DNA from: Hungatella sp. UBA5982
Lineage (GTDB): Bacteria > Bacillota > Clostridia > Lachnospirales > Lachnospiraceae
DNA length: 10,159 nucleotides
Reading direction: 5' to 3'
NCBI GenBank assembly: GCA_002429965.1
Contig: DJBG01000052.1
Location: 11,818 to 21,976 of the forward strand
The notes beneath the pieces were generated by a model. That model was not told the DNA's origin. It ran no database searches and worked only from the letters and a program-made list of their open reading frames with translations. Shown piece by piece: positions 1 through 5,403 of this stretch. Each line of letters begins with the position of its first letter. Positions within the stretch are counted from its first letter, which is position 1. A program made the position numbers and the translations under genes.

Positions 1-18
1 CACATAAAGGAGGAAACC

Positions 19-2055
19 ATGGAAAACCGACTTTTAGAAATATTCCGCCTTGTCTGTCAGAGCAACCGTGAGTTTACCGTACGGGAGCTGGCACAACAGT
101 TTTCTGTAAGTAGCAGGACTATTTACAGTGATATAAAAAAATTAAATGAATTACTGGAGGCTTCCGGATATCCTGAAATCAATGCAGATAAGGGGAAGAT
201 GTTTTATACGGAACCGCTGATGATTGAGTTTGAGAGTCTGATGCACTCAACCCCGGCTTTTGTTTTATCGAATTTAAGAATCCGGCGTCTGCGGATCACC
301 ACGTCCATTCTTTTGTCCGGCGATCAGTTCACGGTGGATGACCTGTTGAAAGAACTTGATATTTCAAGAAATACCCTCATCGCTGATCTAAAGGAAGTAA
401 GGGAAATGCTCAGCTTTCATTCCATCGCAGTAGAGGCCACACCCTTTAAAGGGTACCGGATCTCTGGCAAGGAACAAAACATCAGAAACCTTCTGATTCT
501 TTCAATCAGTGAAGATCCGCTGTTTTTTGAAGACAGGTCAGGAAAAGAAGATATGCAGATCCTGTATTCCTGTGAGGCCTTTCTCGATGATGTAGCCAGA
601 CGGCTTAATGTAGAACTAAGCGATGTATCATTTAACCGTATGCTGATCGCCATTTATGTCACTTATGCAAGGATCTCCATTGGAAAAGCTTTTACCGGTG
701 GACCAAAGGATGTTTTAACGAGAGAAGAAAAGGCTTTTGTGGAACGGCATGAGGAAATTGAGGCGATATTCGGCAGGAAAGTATCGATTGATGACTGCTT
801 TTATCTGGCAAATAAGCTGGCAGAAGCATCTGTCGTCAAATCCGAGGAGCTGCTGTCTGAAAAATGGCTGCCTTTTAATCTGGTAACGAACCAGTTTATC
901 GATGCAGTGGCACAGGAATACCCCTTTGAAGCTTTTCGCACCGATTCTAAGCTTTATGAGGGACTGCTCAATCATCTGCGTCCTGCCTATAAGCGGGCTT
1001 TGGCTGGGGAATGGGCTGAAAATCCATTATTGAGCTATGTTTTGGAAAATTTCTTCCAGCTTAACAAAGCGGTGGCAAAGGGCGTAAAGGTACTTGAAGA
1101 AAAGCTTAAAGTGCATTTTAATGAGCACGAGATATCTTACTTCACATTGTTTTTTGCTTCAGTAATAGAAAGAAATGAAAAACAGATCCGCAGGACGCCC
1201 AATGTCATCATTGTCTGCAACGCAGGAATCAGCACTTCTGAGATATTGAAAAGCAGGCTTCAGGCCATCTTCCATGTGAATATATTGGGGACATTCAGTG
1301 TGAGAAATGCGGCACTGTGGCTGAAGGAGCATACTCCGGACCTGATCATATCCACGGTACCTTTTAAATGGAAGGACACAAAGGTGCTGAAAGTAAGTCC
1401 TTATTTATCGGATTATGACATAAAGGAAATACAGAGCCAATTATCGTTTTTAACTGCCCGGATCCATATGACCGAGGTGATGAACATTATTGGCAAATAT
1501 GTGGAGATCGAGGATCATAATCTGGCACCTTTAAAAAATGAATTGAGCACATATTTGGGAATTACAGAAAATTCAGAACCAAAGAAAGGAATTTATCAAC
1601 CGATGTTAAAAGAAATTTTGACCACAGATTTAATAAAAGCAAAATTTGAGGCCGCCAGTCGGGATGAAGCCGTTATGGAAAGCGGCAGGCTCCTTGTAGA
1701 TAAGGGGCTGGCAGATGAGTCTTACATCCAGGCTATGCTTAAAAATGTTGAGGTGAACGGAACCTATATCGTCATCTCACCAGGAATAGCCATGCCACAC
1801 GCCAGACCTGAGGAAGGCGCCCTGGATATCGGCCTTAGCATTGTAACTTTAAAAGAACCCGTTGTATTCGGACATCCGAAAAACGACCCGGTTAAAATCG
1901 TGGTGGGTCTTTGCGCCATTGACCACCAATCCCATTTAAAAGCGCTTACCGAGCTTGCGGACATTTTAATGGACGAAAAAAAGGTAAATGAAATAAACAA
2001 TGCAGATTCCGCAGAGGAAATATTACAGATCATAAAGGGGGATTCATTATGTTAA
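19..2055 (+). CDS. PRD-domain transcriptional regulator with C-terminal ascorbate-type PTS EIIA domain (BglG/MtlR/UlaR-like)
   Basis: This is a 678-residue PTS-controlled transcriptional activator. Domains in order: an N-terminal winged HTH (about 1-60, with VRELAQQFSVSSRTIYSDIK at about 21-40), a second HTH (about 88-145, LLKELDISRNTLIADLKEV), PRD1 (about 185-285), PRD2 (about 290-390), a BglG-type EIIB-like domain with Cys400 in VCNAGIST, and a C-terminal EIIA (about 529-675) with the phospho-accepting His594 in GIAMPHARPEEG. That EIIA resembles the free ascorbate EIIA (UlaC) more than mannitol/fructose types. The start is set by AAGGAGG at 7-13, five bases before ATG. As I align it, only one of the four usual PRD histidines is kept (His319); the others read Ala211, Lys266 and Phe378. 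It overlaps the EIIB gene by 7 nt, so it probably regulates its own operon. No separate EIIA gene is visible, so this EIIA may also serve transport. Confidence 0.92.
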   Translation: MENRLLEIFRLVCQSNREFTVRELAQQFSVSSRTIYSDIKKLNELLEASGYPEINADKGKMFYTEPLMIEFESLMHSTPAFVLSNLRIRRLRITTSILLSGDQFTVDDLLKELDISRNTLIADLKEVREMLSFHSIAVEATPFKGYRISGKEQNIRNLLILSISEDPLFFEDRSGKEDMQILYSCEAFLDDVARRLNVELSDVSFNRMLIAIYVTYARISIGKAFTGGPKDVLTREEKAFVERHEEIEAIFGRKVSIDDCFYLANKLAEASVVKSEELLSEKWLPFNLVTNQFIDAVAQEYPFEAFRTDSKLYEGLLNHLRPAYKRALAGEWAENPLLSYVLENFFQLNKAVAKGVKVLEEKLKVHFNEHEISYFTLFFASVIERNEKQIRRTPNVIIVCNAGISTSEILKSRLQAIFHVNILGTFSVRNAALWLKEHTPDLIISTVPFKWKDTKVLKVSPYLSDYDIKEIQSQLSFLTARIHMTEVMNIIGKYVEIEDHNLAPLKNELSTYLGITENSEPKKGIYQPMLKEILTTDLIKAKFEAASRDEAVMESGRLLVDKGLADESYIQAMLKNVEVNGTYIVISPGIAMPHARPEEGALDIGLSIVTLKEPVVFGHPKNDPVKIVVGLCAIDHQSHLKALTELADILMDEKKVNEINNADSAEEILQIIKGDSLC

Positions 2056-2324
2056 AAATTGTTACAGTATGTGGTGCAGGAGTAGGAAGTTCCATGATGC
2101 TTCGCCTGTTTACCCAGCAGATTCTTGATGCTGAAAAGATTGAAGCAACCGTGGATGCTTCTGACATCGGTTCCGTCAGCCCGGATTCCTATGATATTTT
2201 AATTACAACTTCAGATTTTGCCGATGTTTTAAGAGATTCTAAGGCGCACATTATCCGGATCGACAACATGATGGATAAGCAGTATTTAAAAGAACAGCTT
2301 CTGGAAGCAATAAACAAGAGATAA
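2049..2324 (+). CDS. PTS EIIB component, ascorbate (Ula/Sga) family
   Basis: This 91-residue cytoplasmic phosphocarrier accepts phosphate from an EIIA and passes it to the incoming sugar bound to EIIC. The N terminus reads KIVTVCGAGVGSSMMLR, the CGxGxGSS phosphocysteine loop typical of lactose/ascorbate-class EIIB, with Cys8 as the expected phosphorylation site. Length is close to that of E. coli UlaB (about 100 residues). The start overlaps the last 7 nt of the regulator. A purine-rich AAAGGGG at about 2034-2040 lies inside the upstream gene, so translation is probably coupled. Family assignment is firm. The substrate is not known: the ascorbate EII family also transports other acidic or keto sugars. 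Confidence 0.92.
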   Translation: MLKIVTVCGAGVGSSMMLRLFTQQILDAEKIEATVDASDIGSVSPDSYDILITTSDFADVLRDSKAHIIRIDNMMDKQYLKEQLLEAINKR

Positions 2325-2328
2325 AGGG

Positions 2329-2346
2329 AAGGCTGATGGCAGCCTT
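2329..2346 (+). other. Intercistronic hairpin between EIIB and EIIC genes
   Basis: AAGGCTG (2329-2335) and CAGCCTT (2340-2346) form a perfect 7-bp stem with a 4-nt ATGG loop in the 37-nt gap. It is not followed by a T-run and a good SD (GGGAG, 2351-2355) comes just after it, so it is not a normal terminator. It might act in mRNA processing or in setting relative EIIB and EIIC expression. The structure is seen directly; the role is a guess. Confidence 0.45.
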
Positions 2347-2361
2347 AGAAGGGAGAGAAAA

Positions 2362-3642
2362 ATGGGAGTAGTAATGTATTTGATTAATAATGTTTTCAGC
2401 CAGGCTGTTTTCATTATAGGAATTGTTGTAATCGCCGGTATGGTTGCCCAGAAGAAAACCTGGGATCAGATCCTTCCCAGCGTAATTAAGACGATGATCG
2501 GCTTTACCATGATCAACGTAGGAGGGCAGACCCTCGGTATGTCTCTGCTGCCTTTGCAGGGAATGATTTCCAAGATATTTAATATGCCGCCTGTGTCAGT
2601 GGATATTGGAGCTGCTCAAGCCGAAAGCCTTACCGGGATCGGTACGGAAATGGCATTGATCTTTGCACTTGGCTTTCTGGTGAACCTTTTGCTTGCAAGA
2701 TTTACGCGCTTTAAATATGTGCATTTGTCAGCCCATGTATCCTTCTTTTATGCCGGATTGATTGCGGCGCTGTTAAAATTCGGAACCAATTTGTCTTTTG
2801 TACCGCTTGTAATAACCGGTTCCATATTGTTAGGCCTGTATATGACCTTTTCCTGCGCCTATGTGGCGGTATTTATGAAGGAAGTAAAGGGAGGAGAGGG
2901 CTTCACCCTTGCCCATTCCAGTTCCATCGGAATTCTGATTTCTTCCCTGCTTGCCAAAACCTTTGGGAACAAGGAAAATGATCTTGAAAACTTAAATGTT
3001 CCAAAGAAGCTTAATTTCTTACGGGAGATGACGATTTCCTTAACCATTGTTATGACGGTTCTCTTTTTGATCATAAGCCTGATTTCCGGCCCGGCCTGGA
3101 TGCGTGAAAACATTACCGGCGGACAGGATATCGTTGTATTCAGCTTTTTACGGGGCTTGTCCTTCGGTATGTGGATTACAGTTATTATAACAGGTGTAAG
3201 AATGATGCTTTCCGAGATCATCTCTGCATTCCACGGCTTTGCCAATAAGATCATACCTAATTCCGTACCAGGGCTTGATATCCCTCTGCTTTTCCCCAAT
3301 TATCCTAACTCCGTGATATTGGGCTTCCTGACCAGCTTGATTGCCGGTCTGATCGGTATGATGATTCTTGGATTTATCAATTATCCGATTGTGGTATTCC
3401 CGGCTCTGATCCCCACCTTTTTCACCGGTGCGGTAACTGCCATCTTCGGAAATGCCCATGGCGGACGCAGAGGTGCGATCATAGGCTCCTTTGTAAATGG
3501 TTTGATCCTTATTTTCGGACAGGCTCTGCTTCTTCCCATGATTGGAAGTTATGCGCCGATCATGCGTATTTTAAGCGAGACAGATTATTCCTTCTACGGT
3601 CCGATCTTAGGCTGGGTGCTTAAGCTGTTTGGAGGCATCTAA
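2362..3642 (+). CDS. PTS EIIC component, ascorbate (UlaA/SgaT) family membrane permease
   Basis: This 426-residue polytopic membrane protein forms the substrate channel of the PTS. It consists of many hydrophobic stretches (roughly 10 by eye) joined by short polar loops. The segment with FANKIIPNSVPGLDIPLLFP, followed by NYPNSVILGFL, matches the conserved signature of UlaA-type EIIC proteins, and the ALIPTFFTGAVTAIFGNAHG segment also fits. It is slightly shorter than E. coli UlaA (about 465). The start at 2362 has GGGAG at 2351-2355, six bases upstream; an in-frame ATG at 2374 is less well placed. The stop overlaps the next start by one base (taATG), so the TrpA-like protein is translationally coupled to this permease. 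Substrate cannot be read from the sequence. Confidence 0.92.
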   Translation: MGVVMYLINNVFSQAVFIIGIVVIAGMVAQKKTWDQILPSVIKTMIGFTMINVGGQTLGMSLLPLQGMISKIFNMPPVSVDIGAAQAESLTGIGTEMALIFALGFLVNLLLARFTRFKYVHLSAHVSFFYAGLIAALLKFGTNLSFVPLVITGSILLGLYMTFSCAYVAVFMKEVKGGEGFTLAHSSSIGILISSLLAKTFGNKENDLENLNVPKKLNFLREMTISLTIVMTVLFLIISLISGPAWMRENITGGQDIVVFSFLRGLSFGMWITVIITGVRMMLSEIISAFHGFANKIIPNSVPGLDIPLLFPNYPNSVILGFLTSLIAGLIGMMILGFINYPIVVFPALIPTFFTGAVTAIFGNAHGGRRGAIIGSFVNGLILIFGQALLLPMIGSYAPIMRILSETDYSFYGPILGWVLKLFGGI

Positions 3643-4340
3643 TGAAAAATTTAGTGTTTTATCTTACTTTGCATTATCCGGACAGGGACACTTTTTTCCA
3701 GATTTTAGAGTTATTGGATAATGAAAAGGCCGGTTTTGTTGAAATCGGCATACCGGTTTCAGATCCTTTTGTAGACGGAGCTGTGATACGGCAGACTCAT
3801 AAAGAAGCGTTGGAGCAAAAGATAAGCTCAGACGATGTGATACACACGCTGGAAGAAATCCGCAGGCGTTTCACGTTTAAAGTCGTGTTAATGACTTATA
3901 AGGAAGGTGTGGAATACTTTCACCTTTCTGATGTACCGAAAGACTTATATGACGGTTTTCTATGTGTGGATGGAGAATTTCCAACCGGATCTTTCCCGAA
4001 TCAGATCACTGTGCTGGGCCGGTCCCTTAGTGATGAGAGCATAGCAAAGGCTCTTGAGTATAATGACCTGTTTGCCTATATCGTTTCCGGGGAAGGGAAA
4101 ACCGGATCGTTTGAGAAGCTTCCTACGGAATACGTTGAAGTTGTAAAAAAAGTAAAATCTGTTTCAAAGACACCGGCCTATGTAGGCTTTGGTATAAAAT
4201 CCGCTGAGGACGTGAATGAAGTCATAAAAAATGGTGCCGATGGTGCTATCATAGGTACGGAGTTCATAAAACGTTACCAGGTTGGAGGTATGGATGCTTT
4301 GAATGCTTATCTGGAAGAGTTGAAGAAAGCCGATGCATAG
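3642..4340 (+). CDS. TrpA-like (tryptophan synthase alpha family) TIM-barrel protein in a PTS operon; probable sugar-phosphate lyase/aldolase
   Basis: This 232-residue protein is clearly homologous to tryptophan synthase alpha, which cleaves indole-3-glycerol phosphate by a retro-aldol reaction. EIGIPVSDPFVDG (34-46) matches the TrpA active-site segment: Glu34 corresponds to E. coli Glu49 and Asp45 to Asp60. Phe144 and Tyr146 sit where Tyr173 and Tyr175 do. SGEGKTG (149-155) replaces loop 6 SRAGVTG and keeps the Thr. GFGI (182-185) and GAIIGT (201-206) supply the phosphate-binding turns. It lacks the N-terminal helix of TrpA (260-270 residues) and is shorter in the loop after strand 3, a region that includes the TrpB-facing side. 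There is no trpB or other trp gene nearby. It overlaps the EIIC stop by one base with GGAGG six bases upstream of the start. I infer that it acts on a phosphorylated compound delivered by this PTS rather than on tryptophan synthesis. The true substrate is unknown. Confidence 0.85.
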   Translation: MKNLVFYLTLHYPDRDTFFQILELLDNEKAGFVEIGIPVSDPFVDGAVIRQTHKEALEQKISSDDVIHTLEEIRRRFTFKVVLMTYKEGVEYFHLSDVPKDLYDGFLCVDGEFPTGSFPNQITVLGRSLSDESIAKALEYNDLFAYIVSGEGKTGSFEKLPTEYVEVVKKVKSVSKTPAYVGFGIKSAEDVNEVIKNGADGAIIGTEFIKRYQVGGMDALNAYLEELKKADA

Positions 4341-4380
4341 GCTGTTTTCCCAATCTGCTTAAAATGACAAGGGGAGTGTT

Positions 4381-4422
4381 ATGATAGAAGCAGAAAAGAT
4401 GAGAGAGCACATCCTTATATGA
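4381..4422 (+). other. 13-codon micro-ORF with strong SD, possibly a gene remnant or leader peptide
   Basis: The ORF reads MIEAEKMREHILI and then stops. It is preceded by AAGGGGAGTG (about 4369-4378), a better ribosome site than chance usually gives. It lies 40 bases after the TrpA-like gene and before the operon terminator, so it would be on the same mRNA. It may be the decayed start of a former fifth operon gene, or a small peptide. The sequence offers no homology I can name. Confidence 0.25.
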
Positions 4423-4470
4423 CCCATTCCGGTACAGTATGTGATTTTCAGTGTAAATAAAGAGAAAAGT

Positions 4471-4515
4471 CGGCAGTTTTCCTGATTATGGGTCAGGAGA
4501 ACTGCTGCTTTTTTA
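4471..4515 (+). terminator. Rho-independent terminator of the PTS operon
   Basis: Arms 4471-4485 (CGGCAGTTTTCCTGA) and 4493-4507 (TCAGGAGAACTGCTG) form a 15-bp stem with two G-U pairs and a 7-nt loop, followed by CTTTTTTAA (4508-4516). This is a strong canonical intrinsic terminator. It marks the end of the regulator-EIIB-EIIC-TrpA-like transcript. Confidence 0.9.
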
Positions 4516-4676
4516 ATCTCACTGGATTTATGATTGAGTATTCCGGGATGTCATGCCAAACGGCTCACCTGTTTATTAGTCTGATTCAAAGGAAGTACTA
4601 TTATAAATTCATGTACCGGTTCAGTCAGAAGAATTTCAGAAAAAAATACAGATCAGTCTTAAAAATAAAAAAACAG

Positions 4677-4705
4677 TTGACAATAAGTGAATGATCATTT
4701 ATTAT
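4677..4705 (+). promoter_or_regulatory. Sigma-A promoter of tetR
   Basis: A perfect TTGACA -35 box (4677-4682), a 17-base spacer and a TATTAT -10 box (4700-4705) form a near-consensus housekeeping promoter. Transcription should begin near 4712, leaving a leader of only about 14 bases that contains the GAGGTG ribosome site (4715-4720). The spacer is filled by the dyad described separately, so repression by steric block is likely. Confidence 0.85.
4685..4704 (+). promoter_or_regulatory. Putative TetR operator, site A (tetR promoter)
   Basis: AAGTGAATGATCATTTATTA lies between and over the -35 and -10 boxes. Its centre AATGATCATT is a perfect palindrome and the flanks are nearly symmetric. The reverse complement of 5356-5375, just upstream of lon, matches it at 18 of 20 positions. 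Dyad form, promoter position and a second copy beside the adjacent gene make a binding site for the TetR protein encoded at 4726 likely. Binding itself is inferred. Confidence 0.72.
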
Positions 4706-4725
4706 AGAAGTATAGAGGTGATGGC

Positions 4726-5289
4726 ATGAGAAAAAAAGACGACGAAAAAGTGAGAAGCATAAAAGAAGCAGTAATAAAGCTGATCCTGCAGGAGGGCTTC
4801 CATGGCACTTCTGTCTCTAAAATCGCTAAGATGGCAGGGGTTTCGCCGGCAACGGTATATATCTACTTTGAGAATAAAGAGGATATGCTGCACGATATTT
4901 ACCTGGAATACTCGGAAGAAATATATGATTATTTATTGGACAGCGTAAAACAGGAAATGGAAGGACGGCAGCAGATCGAGGGGCTCATCCGAAGCTATTA
5001 TAATTATATATTGGAGAATAAGGAAATCTTCAGCTTTGTGGAGCAATTTTCCAATTGTCCCTCCTTGGCCAACAACTGTTCCGGGAAAAAGGGCATTTGT
5101 AATATTTACAGCCTGATGTCGGATATGAAAAGGAGTAATCTCATAAGGAATTACAAAGAGGATAATCTGCTGGCCATCATATTTCAGCCTGTGAAAGCAA
5201 TTGCTGTTGATAACCGCAGAGACGAGGCACAGAAAGAGGATTTGCTGCAGGAAATGATTCAAATTATACAGAATGCAATATTGCTGTAG
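4726..5289 (+). CDS. TetR/AcrR-family transcriptional regulator
   Basis: This 187-residue one-component repressor has an N-terminal TetR HTH (about 8-59) with KIAKMAGVSPATVYIYFENK, the family's recognition-helix signature. A helical ligand/dimerisation domain follows. That domain has Cys111, Cys118 and Cys125 at exact 7-residue spacing (CPSLANNCSGKKGIC), which could face one side of a helix or loop and sense thiol stress or metal; this is an inference. The start is set by GAGGTG at 4715-4720. An ATG at 4721 is followed at once by a stop (ATG GCA TGA). The likely operators in its own promoter and before lon indicate autoregulation plus control of lon. The effector is unknown. Confidence 0.92.
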   Translation: MRKKDDEKVRSIKEAVIKLILQEGFHGTSVSKIAKMAGVSPATVYIYFENKEDMLHDIYLEYSEEIYDYLLDSVKQEMEGRQQIEGLIRSYYNYILENKEIFSFVEQFSNCPSLANNCSGKKGICNIYSLMSDMKRSNLIRNYKEDNLLAIIFQPVKAIAVDNRRDEAQKEDLLQEMIQIIQNAILL

Positions 5290-5299
5290 GTTTTTACAA

Positions 5300-5340
5300 G
5301 CGGGATTATTTTGTGAATTCATTTTACAAAAAAGTCTCGC
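5300..5340. repeat. Imperfect 15-bp inverted repeat between tetR and lon
   Basis: Arms GCGGGATTATTTTGT (5300-5314) and ACAAAAAAGTCTCGC (5326-5340) pair with one mismatch and two G-U pairs around an 11-nt loop. No T-run follows on either strand, so it is a poor intrinsic terminator. It could be an attenuator-like structure for read-through from tetR, or a second protein-binding dyad. It overlaps the best -35 candidate for lon. Confidence 0.45.
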
Positions 5341-5352
5341 AAAAAAATAAAT
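5323..5352 (+). promoter_or_regulatory. Possible weak promoter of lon
   Basis: TTTACA (5323-5328) and ATAAAT (5347-5352) with an 18-base spacer are the best promoter-like pair I find before lon. A start near 5359 would fall within operator site B, consistent with repression. The -10 match is poor, and lon could instead be read from the tetR promoter. Confidence 0.3.
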
Positions 5353-5355
5353 CCG

Positions 5356-5375
5356 TATTAAATGAACATTCACTT
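5356..5375 (-). promoter_or_regulatory. Putative TetR operator, site B (upstream of lon)
   Basis: On the plus strand this reads TATTAAATGAACATTCACTT. Its reverse complement matches site A in the tetR promoter at 18 of 20 positions, including a 16/17 core (AAGTGAATG, one variable base, TCATTTA). It has a TGAA-CA-TTCA dyad at its centre. It lies 28 bases before the lon ATG, where a bound repressor would block initiation or early elongation. Site identity is seen; occupancy by the neighbouring TetR is inferred. Confidence 0.7.
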
Positions 5376-5403
5376 TAGGAATACGCACAGAAAGGATAAA
5401 ACT

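Larger units (their letters stand above)
4341..4725. other. Intergenic region between PTS operon and tetR
   Basis: These 385 bases hold, in order, the micro-ORF (4381-4422), the operon terminator (4471-4515), about 160 bases of AT-rich sequence in which I see nothing clear (4516-4676), and the tetR promoter/operator (4677-4705). A possible 68-codon ORF starting at 4488 begins inside the terminator loop and is not believable as a gene. Confidence 0.7.

Noticed and set aside
3148..3459. 103-codon minus-strand ORF, and another at 2859-3299, inside the EIIC gene
   Set aside because: Both are opposite-frame shadows of a well-supported membrane protein gene.
3642..4340. Annotation as biosynthetic tryptophan synthase alpha subunit (trpA)
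   Set aside because: There are no trp genes nearby, the protein is about 30 residues short with losses at the N terminus and in a TrpB-side loop, and it is translationally coupled to a PTS permease.
4488..4694. 68-codon plus-strand ORF between the PTS operon and tetR
   Set aside because: It starts within the loop of the intrinsic terminator, has no SD, runs into the tetR promoter and has a low-complexity end. It is most likely non-coding.
4721..4729. ATG just before the tetR start
   Set aside because: It reads ATG GCA TGA, so it stops after two codons. The TetR start is the overlapping ATG at 4726.
5362..5403. Upstream in-frame ATG giving a 14-residue longer Lon
   Set aside because: This start lies inside the operator-like dyad and has no SD. 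ATG 5404 has AAAGGA seven bases before it and gives a normal Lon N terminus.
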